Positions 10,710 through 17,469 of a stretch of DNA of 41,128 nt are shown here, one piece after another. The notes under the pieces are model-generated. The model had not been told where the DNA came from, did not search any database, and was given only the letters and a program-made list of their open reading frames with translations. The translations under genes were made by a program, and so were the position numbers. The number at the start of each line of letters is the position of its first letter. Positions within the stretch are counted from its first letter, which is position 1. Origin of the DNA: Chloroflexota bacterium (lineage in GTDB: Bacteria; Chloroflexota; Dehalococcoidia; SHYB01); NCBI GenBank assembly GCA_016875535.1, contig VGPF01000018.1:1-41128 (forward strand). The letters are read 5' to 3'.

Positions 10710-11374
10710 ATGGAAGGCAGACACCACACAGGCGTCACCATCGGTTTGCTGAACCCCCAGGATCCAACACAAGAGGCGGCGTGGAACCGCTGGTATAACG
10801 AGATCCATCTGCCTGATATGCTGGGCTTGGGACAGTTCCCCATCGGCGCACGATACCAGCGTGTGGGCGACTACAAGACCCCGGGAGACGCACGCTACCT
10901 AGTGCTAACGGAGACGATCAAGGCCGACCCCCAGGCGGCCTATGATGCGCAGCTTGCCGCCTACCGGGCGTTGCCGGCGTCGCGGCGGGAGAACCGGTCT
11001 GCGACGCAGATAGGGCACATAGGCGTCTACAAAATGGCAACAGCGGTAGGAAATGGCAGAGGCAGGAAGGCGAAGGGCATCCTCAACGCGCTCTCCAACT
11101 GCAAGGACAAGGCTAAGGAGAAGGAACTCAGCACCTGGTATGACGAGCATCACATGCCGGAGATCCTCAGCAGCAGGGCCTATTACGCAGGGACTCGCTA
11201 CACAGCCACGAAGTTGACTGCCAGCGGGACACAGTTCTTGGCGATTTATGAGACGGAAATGGATGACCCCGTTGCGGCATACCAGGAAGTGGGGAAGATA
11301 CGCTCGCGTAGACGCCACGCCCGGAGTTCTTGGACCTGCCGTACGTCGCGGCATTCAAGCGCATCGGGGTGTAG
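10710..11374 (+). CDS. tandem dimeric alpha/beta-barrel-like protein, apparent C-terminal frameshift
   Basis: It begins MEGRHHTGV after a good GAAGGAG site. Two copies of one motif are visible: AAWNRWYNEIHLPDML (residues 23-38) and STWYDEHHMPEIL (141-153), each followed by a Gly-x-Arg-Tyr strand. This resembles EthD-type ferredoxin-like folds duplicated in one chain. The paralogue at 15785-16438 has the same architecture. The annotated frame runs on to 11429 as Arg/Ser-rich nonsense. A different frame ends at TAG 11372-11374 with PEFLDLPYVAAFKRIGV, which matches the paralogue end (AVYKRI) and leaves 9 bases to the next ATG. One missing base between about 11290 and 11322, perhaps in the CCC run, would explain this. 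Function unknown. Confidence 0.75.
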
Positions 11375-11383
11375 AAGGCGCGC

Positions 11384-12001
11384 ATGCCGTCCAAAAGCCG
11401 CCTCTTCGCCGCTGTGTACGACCGGGTGACGGCAAGCGCCGAGCGGAGTGTCTTCCCCGCGTGGCGGGCATACGTGGCGGGGGAGGCGAAAGGCCGTGTG
11501 CTGGAGATCGGCGCTGGCACGGGCGCGAACCTCCCGTATTATCCGAAGGGGGTACGCCTTACGGTTATCGAGCCAAACCCGCACATGATGAAGCGCTTAA
11601 AGGCAAAGTCAACGAGGCTCGGCCTGCAGGTCACCTACGTGACAGAAGCTGTCGCAGAGAGGCTGCCGTTCCTTAATGCATCGTTCGACACCGTTGTGTC
11701 CACACTCGTCTTGTGCAGTGTGGATGACCCAATCCACAGCCTTAGGGAAGTGAGGCGTGTGCTGGCAGCTAGGGGAGAGCTTCGTTTCATGGAGCATGTG
11801 CGCGACAGTGGCAGGTGGCGACACTTCCAGGATATCTCGACGCCGCTATGGAGGAGGGTGGGTGCAGTATGCCACCCGAATCGCGATACGGTGGCGGCTA
11901 TCAGGGCGGCAGGGCTTGAGGTGGCGGAGGTGCGCGCCATTCGATTCGGGCCATACCCGGTACGCCCACACGTGGTAGGTATGGCGAGGAAGGCCGTCTA
12001 G
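11384..12001 (+). CDS. class I SAM-dependent methyltransferase (METTL7-like)
   Basis: A 205-residue methyltransferase. Motif I is VLEIGAGTGANLPYY (about 39-53), the acidic end of strand 2 is VIEPNPHMM, and the later motif FDTVVSTLVLCSVDD is clear. The C-terminal half (MEHVRD, PLWRRVGAVCHPNRDT, IRAAGLEV) follows the METTL7/UbiE-like pattern, whose members methylate small molecules, including thiols in the animal proteins. It starts 9 bases after the restored stop of the barrel protein, so it belongs to the same message. Substrate unknown; given its neighbours a small-molecule role is likely. Confidence 0.88.
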   Translation: MPSKSRLFAAVYDRVTASAERSVFPAWRAYVAGEAKGRVLEIGAGTGANLPYYPKGVRLTVIEPNPHMMKRLKAKSTRLGLQVTYVTEAVAERLPFLNASFDTVVSTLVLCSVDDPIHSLREVRRVLAARGELRFMEHVRDSGRWRHFQDISTPLWRRVGAVCHPNRDTVAAIRAAGLEVAEVRAIRFGPYPVRPHVVGMARKAV

Positions 12002-12005
12002 CTAG

Positions 12006-12036
12006 TTCACATACGGGGCAGTCAATCTGGTACAAT
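12006..12036 (+). promoter_or_regulatory. putative promoter before the small ORF and tRNA-Pro
   Basis: TTCACA (12006-12011) and TACAAT (12031-12036) are separated by 19 bases, slightly long. The start would be near 12043, three bases before the ATG at 12046, and could also serve tRNA-Pro about 220 bases downstream. Confidence 0.45.
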
Positions 12037-12045
12037 GGCTGGGTC

Positions 12046-12249
12046 ATGAAAGAGAAGGAGTGGCGAAGCTCTGATCTGATTTCAGAGTATTGGACCGTCC
12101 AGCCCGACGAGTCCCTTCGAGTGCCGACAAACGGCGTCGCGCCCTCCGTCCAAGCCGAGTGGTACTCGTACAAACTCGGCTCGATGGCCATAGGCAACAT
12201 GGTCACATGGCAACCCGATGCGGAAGAGTACTGGGGAACGCAACGGTAG
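12046..12249 (+). CDS. hypothetical 67-residue ORF, possibly leaderless
   Basis: A short ORF starting MKEKEWRSSDLISEYW and ending ten bases before tRNA-Pro. It is rich in Trp and Tyr, without a signal peptide or recognisable domain. If the TACAAT at 12031-12036 is the -10 box, the message would start almost on the ATG. Third codon positions are moderately GC-rich, as in neighbouring genes. It could equally be non-coding leader of the tRNA transcript. Confidence 0.35.
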   Translation: MKEKEWRSSDLISEYWTVQPDESLRVPTNGVAPSVQAEWYSYKLGSMAIGNMVTWQPDAEEYWGTQR

Positions 12250-12259
12250 CTGAAAGTGT

Positions 12260-12336
12260 CGGGACGTAGCGCAGCCCGGTAGCGCGCCACGATCGGGCCG
12301 TGGAGGCCCCGAGTTCGAATCTCGGCGTCCCGACCA
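12260..12336 (+). tRNA. tRNA-Pro (CGG)
   Basis: A 77-nt cloverleaf with encoded CCA: acceptor CGGGACG/CGTCCCG fully paired, D-stem GCGC/GCGC, anticodon stem CCACG/CGTGG with loop ATCGGGC (anticodon CGG), and T-arm CCGAG TTCGAAT CTCGG. It reads CCG proline codons and resembles E. coli proK. Confidence 0.96.
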
Positions 12337-12347
12337 CACTTTTCATT

Positions 12348-12379
12348 AGCCCGCCGGAATCGGCGGGCTTTTTCTTTTC
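12348..12379 (+). terminator. intrinsic terminator after tRNA-Pro
   Basis: Stem AGCCCGCCG/CGGCGGGCT (12348-12356 with 12361-12369), loop GAAT, followed by TTTTTCTTTT. It starts 11 bases after the tRNA CCA end. Confidence 0.93.
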
Positions 12380-12440
12380 CAAAGGGAGGGCTTGCCATGC
12401 CCTGGAAGCCTCTCGAGGCTGAACCGGGACGTCCCGACAC

Positions 12441-12725
12441 TCAACTCCTTCTGGGAAGCTGGGCGCCTCCTTCGCCAGCAGTAACAGTCTCTCCCCTCTG
12501 ATTTCTTACCCATACCTGACATGTGACAACCGCTCCGCGCCCATCGGCGGTTTTCCCGGTTACCTTCCCGCCGCACGTGAGCACGTCTCCGGCAATCGCC
12601 ATCCCACGATTTTGGTAGTCCAGACGGAGGAGTTGAGCGCGAGGGCCGGCCCATGAAGTCAACAATTGACCAAGGAAGGCGGCCTGAAGATGCCCGTGCA
12701 CCAGAAGGCCTGGCAATCTGTCCAC
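12441..12725 (-). CDS. MaoC-like dehydratase, C-terminal hot-dog part (5'-truncated)
   Basis: The GTG-started ORF gives 94 residues: GLLVHGHLQAAFLGQLL then LDYQNRGMAIAGD and CQVWVRNQRGE, the C-terminal part of the MaoC/HTD2-like hot-dog fold that hydrates enoyl-CoA. Homology extends upstream of the GTG in the same frame (THFDAPFAKGVDRLPG, to about 12752), so the ORF start is not the real one. Only a few codons of this domain's front remain before sequence of the neighbouring N-terminal gene begins in another frame. It is best read as the surviving 3' end of a gene joined by a deletion to 12757-13128, and is probably non-functional. Confidence 0.7.
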   Translation of the reverse strand: MDRLPGLLVHGHLQAAFLGQLLTSWAGPRAQLLRLDYQNRGMAIAGDVLTCGGKVTGKTADGRGAVVTCQVWVRNQRGETVTAGEGGAQLPRRS

Positions 12726-12756
12726 CCCTTTTGCGAAGGGGGCATCGAAATGAGTC

Positions 12757-13128
12757 CTACGGGTATCCCACGTCTCCGTGCTTCATCGGCACAAACCACT
12801 CCCACTTGTCGGAGGCCCAGAAGCGATGCACGCCGGGGAAACCTCTGAAACCGCCTGTCGAACGGCCATGCCACATGGGGCCCGTGCGGACAGACTGGAG
12901 ATAGGAGGGCGGCACGAGGATGGTTCCATGGCGGGTCTTTGCCGCGTAGGCGGAATCGAGCCAGAGAGGATTATCGTCGCCGATGCCTTCCGCCCAGTGG
13001 CGGACCATATCGAGCTGGACTTCCGTGTTGAACCCGCCTATGAGGGCAGTCTTCTCGCCAATACGGGCCCGGGCGCGTTCCAGGGCCTCTTTTGTGATCT
13101 TGCTGTCTATGTTGAGATCAGTCGTCAT
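12757..13128 (-). CDS. FAS1-like/MaoC_N dehydratase, N-terminal hot-dog part (3'-truncated)
   Basis: A 123-residue fragment of a MaoC N-terminal (FAS1-like) dehydratase domain: an N-terminal helix, then VRHWAEGIGDDNPLWLD, HGTILVPPSYL and RFWASDKWEWFVPMKHGD. Family members continue after the GD turn for tens of residues with the second half of the sheet. Here the frame stops almost at once, and 12 bases later the sequence resumes in another frame deep inside the partner hot-dog domain. An internal deletion with frameshift explains both truncated parts. The gene follows the CoA-transferase at 13142-14515 by 13 bases on the same strand. Confidence 0.75.
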   Translation of the reverse strand: MTTDLNIDSKITKEALERARARIGEKTALIGGFNTEVQLDMVRHWAEGIGDDNPLWLDSAYAAKTRHGTILVPPSYLQSVRTGPMWHGRSTGGFRGFPGVHRFWASDKWEWFVPMKHGDVGYP

Positions 13129-13141
13129 GGCCTTACCTCAC

Positions 13142-14515
13142 TCACAAGGAAATGAACCGTCGTTTCAAGTAGTCTCCAAGCTCCTTGCGAAAGTCGGGGT
13201 GCGCGATGGCGATGAGGGCATTCGCCCGCTCTTGGAGTGTCTTCCAGCGCATATGGGCCACGCCATATTCGGTTACGACGATGTCGGTCATGTACCGAGG
13301 GACCGTCACAGCCGTGCCTTGCGGCAGTTCAGGCAAGACGCGCGATTTCTTACCATCGTTGGAGGTGCTCGGCAGAAAGAGGATGGAGCGTCCGCCCTTA
13401 CTCATCAGCGCGCCCAAGGCCATGGCAGGCTGGCCTCCCGCACCGGAATATTGCATCGAGCCGAGGCTTTCGGCAGTCGCCTGCCCTGCCAAGTCAACCG
13501 CCAGGCCTTGGTTCATCGCAACAAAGTTCTCATGCTGGGCCGCCGTTACCGGGTTTACTACGTAGTCCACGGTGTACAGCTCAAACTTCGGGTTGCCGTT
13601 GATGAACGCCACGTCATTGCGCCCACCGCCCGCCGCCGCGGCGATGCACTTGCCGGTGTGGATGGTCTTGTACTTGTTGGTGATGACGCCATCTTTCACG
13701 AGCGCAGTCGTGCCGCGAGGCGTAATCTCCGTGAATAGTCCCAGATCGGTCAGGTTGTCAAAGGCCCCGGCACGCGGCAGCCATTCGGTGATGGTCCCCA
13801 GGCCCATCTGAATCGTGTCGCCGCTGCGAACCAGGCCGCTGGCCAGTTCGGCAAAGCGCTTGGCAAGCGCCGGGATCTCATGCTTAGGCGTGCGCGAAAT
13901 GGTCCAACCGGTGGAGGCTTGATTGTGCACGAAGTAATCAATCTCCGTAACGTGAACGAAGTTCTCGCCGAAGGTGCGTATCATGCTCGGGTTGACTTCC
14001 GCCAGGACCAGTTTGGCCGTGCGGACCGCTGTAGGCTTGTCCCATACCGAGGCGCCGAAGCTGCAGTAGCCATGCTCATCCGGGGGTGAGATTTCTACGA
14101 GATAGACATCTGCTCCGTAGCTCGGGTTATAGCCTAGCTCCGGCGTGCTCCACGAGAAATCGGCGTTGACGCGGAAGTGTATCCAGCCCTGGTTGATGCC
14201 CTCTCTCGAGAGTCCCGTGCTGAGCCCGACGGTAACGAGGAAAGAGCTCTTCCAGGACTCATCGTCATACCAGCCGAAGTCGCGGCCAGGCTGGGGGAGG
14301 GAGATGCGCACGTTACGGAGATCGTCTTTGCGAGCGGCGAGGGCCAGACCGAGAGCCTCGGGCTCACGTCCTCGGCAGAAAGCGACCGAATCGCCCGACT
14401 TCACATGAGCAATGGCTGTCTGCGCATCAACGGTACGCGACTCGTAGTGCTTGCGCCAATCGGCATTGAGATCGGCCTTGCGCGTGATGGGGAAGCCCTG
14501 GGCACGGTGAAACAT
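13142..14515 (-). CDS. acetyl-CoA hydrolase/4-hydroxybutyrate CoA-transferase family protein
   Basis: A 457-residue class I CoA-transferase of the Cat1/AbfT type. These enzymes exchange CoA between acyl-CoA and a carboxylate through a glutamyl-CoA intermediate. Visible marks are ISPPDEHGYCSFG (142-154), GLGTITEWLP (238-247), the strand LGLFTEITPRG in which Glu263 is the likely nucleophile, SGAGGQPAMALGA, and the C-terminal VTVPRYMTDIVVTEYGVAHMR. Length is normal and all marks are intact, unlike the genes around it. The ATG follows GAGGAG with 9-base spacing. It lies between a truncated CitE-like lyase and the broken MaoC pair, suggesting a decaying acyl-CoA operon. Exact substrate unknown. 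Confidence 0.9.
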   Translation of the reverse strand: MFHRAQGFPITRKADLNADWRKHYESRTVDAQTAIAHVKSGDSVAFCRGREPEALGLALAARKDDLRNVRISLPQPGRDFGWYDDESWKSSFLVTVGLSTGLSREGINQGWIHFRVNADFSWSTPELGYNPSYGADVYLVEISPPDEHGYCSFGASVWDKPTAVRTAKLVLAEVNPSMIRTFGENFVHVTEIDYFVHNQASTGWTISRTPKHEIPALAKRFAELASGLVRSGDTIQMGLGTITEWLPRAGAFDNLTDLGLFTEITPRGTTALVKDGVITNKYKTIHTGKCIAAAAGGGRNDVAFINGNPKFELYTVDYVVNPVTAAQHENFVAMNQGLAVDLAGQATAESLGSMQYSGAGGQPAMALGALMSKGGRSILFLPSTSNDGKKSRVLPELPQGTAVTVPRYMTDIVVTEYGVAHMRWKTLQERANALIAIAHPDFRKELGDYLKRRFISL

Positions 14516-14559
14516 TCAGAACATCTCCTCAAAAAAATAACGCGGCATCTCTCTCAGTT

Positions 14560-14898
14560 TCATCTCGGCTCTTCCGGGGTAGACGCAACCGCGCCTTCAC
14601 GCTGCAGAGCCTCGACCCGTTTCGCATCACAGCCCAGAACTCGACGCAGCACATGCTGCGTGTCCTCACCGGGGAGAGGCCCAGCGTTGATGCGCACGAA
14701 CATCTGAATCTTTCCGCCCAGATCCTCCAGCACGCTCCGCACCATCCTCCTCGCCTTCGGCAACTCTGATTGCGGGATCGCGCTCTCCATATCGAAGATA
14801 AGCGCATCCGACCCATACTTGGGTGCGCTACGCATCCATTCCTCACGGTTCGTAGATACAAATAGCCCTGATCGTATCGGCCTCGCCTGAATTGGCAT
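14560..14898 (-). CDS. CitE/HpcH-like aldolase, N-terminal fragment
   Basis: A 112-residue ORF matching only the start of the HpcH/HpaI aldolase or citrate lyase beta family: PIRSGLFVSTNREEWM, GSDALIFDMESAIP (first strands of the TIM barrel) and MFVRINAGPLPGEDTQ with the substrate-binding Arg. Full proteins have about 280 residues and carry catalytic and Mg-binding residues further on; these are absent. After about residue 92 the sequence loses similarity and ends 44 bases before the next ATG. It is a 3'-truncated remnant, probably inactive alone. Confidence 0.7.
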   Translation of the reverse strand: MPIQARPIRSGLFVSTNREEWMRSAPKYGSDALIFDMESAIPQSELPKARRMVRSVLEDLGGKIQMFVRINAGPLPGEDTQHVLRRVLGCDAKRVEALQREGAVASTPEEPR

Positions 14899-15278
14899 GA
14901 CTTACCTTTCGCAGGCAACTTTCGGCCAGTTTAGGTCTACCCACTTTCCTGGAGCGGCCCATCCTAGCTTTGCAGTTGAGCACCCGTCAAGCAGGGAAGT
15001 GGGTGTCATGTATCGTGTCAGTCAATCTCTGCCCATGGAAGGGGCGTCAGCATAGCGATCAGATAGGTCCTAAGGTAACTACTCCACACAAGACAGGATC
15101 ATCAAGAGAGCGGACCGGTCGGGCACCAAGGACGAGACTACGGCAGCCTTTGCATCATGCTGAGCACAAAGACAAGGGTCTTCCCGTTACAGAGGGATTC
15201 GCCTTTCGCATTTCTCACCTACAGAGTGATCACGCATGAAGTGTCGTCGGGAGGAATGGAACGGAGTCAACGTGCTAC
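14899..15278. other. 380-base stretch without recognised gene
   Basis: This lies between the CitE fragment and the VOC gene. ORFs here are short, with atypical composition and no recognisable motif. The sequence is less GC-rich than its neighbours. I see no tRNA, terminator or clear promoter. It may be the eroded remainder of genes lost in the same events that damaged 12441-14898. Confidence 0.4.
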
Positions 15279-15647
15279 TCAGACCTTCTCCACCAATTCC
15301 AGCTGCATGCCGTCAGGCCCCTGCCACCAGGAGGTGCGGCGGCCAATAACTTCCGCGCGCTCATCGAGGAGCCTTGAGCCATCCCCTTTCAGCTTCGCAT
15401 ACTCGGCATCGTAGGTATCTGTGCTCAGGGCGATGTGCTCCAAGCCGAAGCGCTGTCTCCCTTTATCCTGGCCTTGAAAGATACCGGTCACATAGGCCGG
15501 CATGCCCTGGAGGTCAAGCTGGATGAAGGCTCCGCCTTCGCGGACGGATTCAGAGACGATCTTGGCCCCGACGTGGTCAACGTACCATCGGGCAGTCTTC
15601 ACCGGATCGGGGCTCTTGAAGTGCAGGTGGTTGAAGACGACGGCCAT
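15279..15647 (-). CDS. VOC-superfamily (glyoxalase/dioxygenase-like) protein
   Basis: A 122-residue single-module vicinal oxygen chelate protein. The two beta-alpha-beta-beta-beta units are visible: FNHLHFKSPDPVKTARWYVDHVG and FGLEHIALSTD. His7, His71 and Glu117 (QLELVEK) are at the usual metal-ligand places, so a divalent metal site is likely. Such proteins work as dimers in glyoxalase, epimerase (including methylmalonyl-CoA epimerase) or ring-cleavage chemistry; this one cannot be assigned further. It is divergent from the tandem-barrel gene at 15785. Confidence 0.87.
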   Translation of the reverse strand: MAVVFNHLHFKSPDPVKTARWYVDHVGAKIVSESVREGGAFIQLDLQGMPAYVTGIFQGQDKGRQRFGLEHIALSTDTYDAEYAKLKGDGSRLLDERAEVIGRRTSWWQGPDGMQLELVEKV

Positions 15648-15784
15648 AGAACCTCCCAGCGAACGATCGAGTTTTGGAGACTATAGCCAGGGGGAGACCG
15701 GAGCGCAAATCGAATCCGGGGCTACATCTGGCAGAAGCCATCCTTCTCTGCTACCATCGCACCAGTTCACTCCGGGAGGCCGCG

Positions 15785-16438
15785 ATGGAAGGCCGAAGCC
15801 ACACAGGCATCATGTTTACGATGAACGGCTGTAAAGATCCGGCCCAAGAGGCCGATTGGAACCACTGGTACAACACCACGCACCGCACCGACATGCTGAA
15901 GCACGGTGTCTTCACGCAAATGACGCGCTTCAAGAAGATTGACGGGCTGACGCCTACCGCCGAGCCGATGTATCTGGCTATCTACGAGACATCTAAGCCT
16001 GACCCAGTGGCGGCTTATGCCGAGCAGCGGGAGCGCTCGAAGGCGAATCCGCCGCAACTGCATCCTGCGCTGGCAAGCGGGACGGCGGCGGTCGTGAAGT
16101 CCCACAGAACGTACGGCGGTGATGGCAAGGGCAAACGCGCAAGCGGGGTGGTTGTCGCGCAGGTCCATGCGAAGGACCCGGCGTTGGACGGGCAATTCAA
16201 CGAGTGGTACGACCGGCACCACGGGCGAGAGGTCACGGCGGCCGGAGGCTTCTATACAGCGACACGCTATATCAACGCCGACCCTAAGCCGGGGCAAGCC
16301 CGGAATATCATCGTCTATGAGACGGATATCGCCGACCCGGCAAAGGCCCAAGCGGGGATACGGGAGCATGGAAAGACGATGGTGCCATCCCCGATGCCGC
16401 TGGAAGTAGTTACCTTCGCGGTCTATAAGCGAATCTAG
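15785..16438 (+). CDS. tandem dimeric alpha/beta-barrel-like protein (intact paralogue)
   Basis: A 217-residue protein beginning MEGRSHTGIMF, closely like the MEGRHHTGV start of the 10710 gene. Two motif copies are present: ADWNHWYNTTHRTDML (23-38) and QFNEWYDRHHGREV (about 137-150), each followed by an aromatic-rich strand ending in T-R-F/Y. This indicates two fused EthD-like ferredoxin folds forming an internal pseudo-dimer. The repeated W-Y-N/D-x-x-H is a candidate active or ligand site. The frame is open back to 15674, but ATG 15785 has GGGAGG at the right spacing and aligns with the paralogue start. Function unknown. Confidence 0.8.
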   Translation: MEGRSHTGIMFTMNGCKDPAQEADWNHWYNTTHRTDMLKHGVFTQMTRFKKIDGLTPTAEPMYLAIYETSKPDPVAAYAEQRERSKANPPQLHPALASGTAAVVKSHRTYGGDGKGKRASGVVVAQVHAKDPALDGQFNEWYDRHHGREVTAAGGFYTATRYINADPKPGQARNIIVYETDIADPAKAQAGIREHGKTMVPSPMPLEVVTFAVYKRI

Positions 16439-16446
16439 GGCCTCTT

Positions 16447-16578
16447 ATGGACGAGACGAGAGGCGAGCGCCGGGAGAAGAAGCAGCAGGCCAAGCGGAAG
16501 ATGAAGGTGCACAACGCCGCCCGGTGGGCCGTTATCCAGCAGCTTCAGCAGAAGCGGGCGCAGAAGAAGCAGAGCTGA
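16447..16578 (+). CDS. small basic ORF (43 residues)
   Basis: A 43-residue ORF that starts eight bases after the stop of the tandem-barrel gene. It begins MDETRGERREKKQQAKRK and continues with a short amphipathic stretch (HNAARWAVIQQLQQ) before a Lys/Gln tail. About a third of residues are Lys or Arg. Such a composition suggests a nucleic-acid-binding or ribosome-associated microprotein, but nothing identifies it. No strong ribosome site is visible, so coupling with the upstream gene would be needed. Confidence 0.45.
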   Translation: MDETRGERREKKQQAKRKMKVHNAARWAVIQQLQQKRAQKKQS

Positions 16579-16585
16579 GGCGTTC

Positions 16586-17455
16586 TTATTTCTTCTTCCC
16601 GTTCTTCGGCGTGGCTTCCTTCTCCTTCTTCGCGGCGAAGTCGCGGGCGTAAGGGCGCGGCTGCTGCATGCGCTCCTTGACATGGGCGGCGGAGTCGCTG
16701 AAGCGCGTGGTGAGGAAGCGCACATCGTTGCTCATCTGCAGGTGCATGCGGAGGCCCATCAGCTCCCAGGCCCGCTTGATGAGCGTCTTGGTCATCATGA
16801 GTGCGCTGCCGGGCGCTTGAGCGATGTGCCGCGCCATCATCTCCGTCGTCTCTTCCAGCTTCTCGCGTGGGACGACACGATTGACCAGCCCCATGTCCAT
16901 GGCCTCTTGCGCCGTCAGCGTGCGGGCGGTGTAGAGATACTCCGCCGTGCGCTTCCAGTTCATGAAGGCCCAGGGCTCAACCATCGTCTGGCCGCCGGGG
17001 ATGCCTAACCCCGGCACAAGGGGCATCTGGAAATAGGCGTCTTCCGAGGCGATGGTGATATCGCTTAGGTAGGCCAGGTAGGTGCCGCCGCCGATGCAGT
17101 AGCCGTGGACCTGGGAGATAACCGGCTTGGGAAACTCCCAGAAGTAGAGCATGGGCCAGAGGTGAAGATCGCCTTGAGCCTTAAAGATATGCTCCGTCTC
17201 GCCCTTGATCTCGGGATAGGGCGAGACGCCCTCGGCAGGGCCGCGAAGGGCGTGGCCTGCGCAAAAGCCGTTGCCGTTACCCTTCAGGATAACGAGCTTG
17301 ACGTCCCAGTCCTTCTCCGCCTCCTTCAGGCAATTGTCTATGTCCCACACCATCGCCGAATCCTGGACGTTCGCGCGCTCGGGGTAGTTCATGATGATCC
17401 GCGCGATAGGCGGATCCTTCTCATAGATGACGCGGGAGAGGACCTTGCGCTCCAT
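16586..17455 (-). CDS. enoyl-CoA hydratase/isomerase family protein
   Basis: A 289-residue crotonase-fold protein. The oxyanion-hole segments are NGFCAGHAL (about 62-70) and GYCIGGGTYLA (about 118-128). The region where hydratases normally carry the second catalytic Glu reads FQMPLVPGLGIPGG, without the usual Pro-Glu, so classic hydration of 2-enoyl-CoA is not assured; another crotonase reaction is possible. The C-terminal tail is Lys-rich. The start follows GAAGGAGC. It is the third gene of a minus-strand unit after DUF35 and thiolase, consistent with beta-oxidation-like or side-chain degradation. Confidence 0.88.
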   Translation of the reverse strand: MERKVLSRVIYEKDPPIARIIMNYPERANVQDSAMVWDIDNCLKEAEKDWDVKLVILKGNGNGFCAGHALRGPAEGVSPYPEIKGETEHIFKAQGDLHLWPMLYFWEFPKPVISQVHGYCIGGGTYLAYLSDITIASEDAYFQMPLVPGLGIPGGQTMVEPWAFMNWKRTAEYLYTARTLTAQEAMDMGLVNRVVPREKLEETTEMMARHIAQAPGSALMMTKTLIKRAWELMGLRMHLQMSNDVRFLTTRFSDSAAHVKERMQQPRPYARDFAAKKEKEATPKNGKKK

Positions 17456-17469
17456 GGATGCTCCTTCGG

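Noticed and set aside
12778-13155. 125-residue plus-strand ORF
   Set aside because: Antisense to the MaoC N-terminal fragment, which has clear family motifs.
15066-15077. GGTCCTAAGGTA, identical to a 12-base piece of 23S at 2674-2685
   Set aside because: An exact 12-mer shared between two places is expected by chance in a window this size, and flanking bases do not match.
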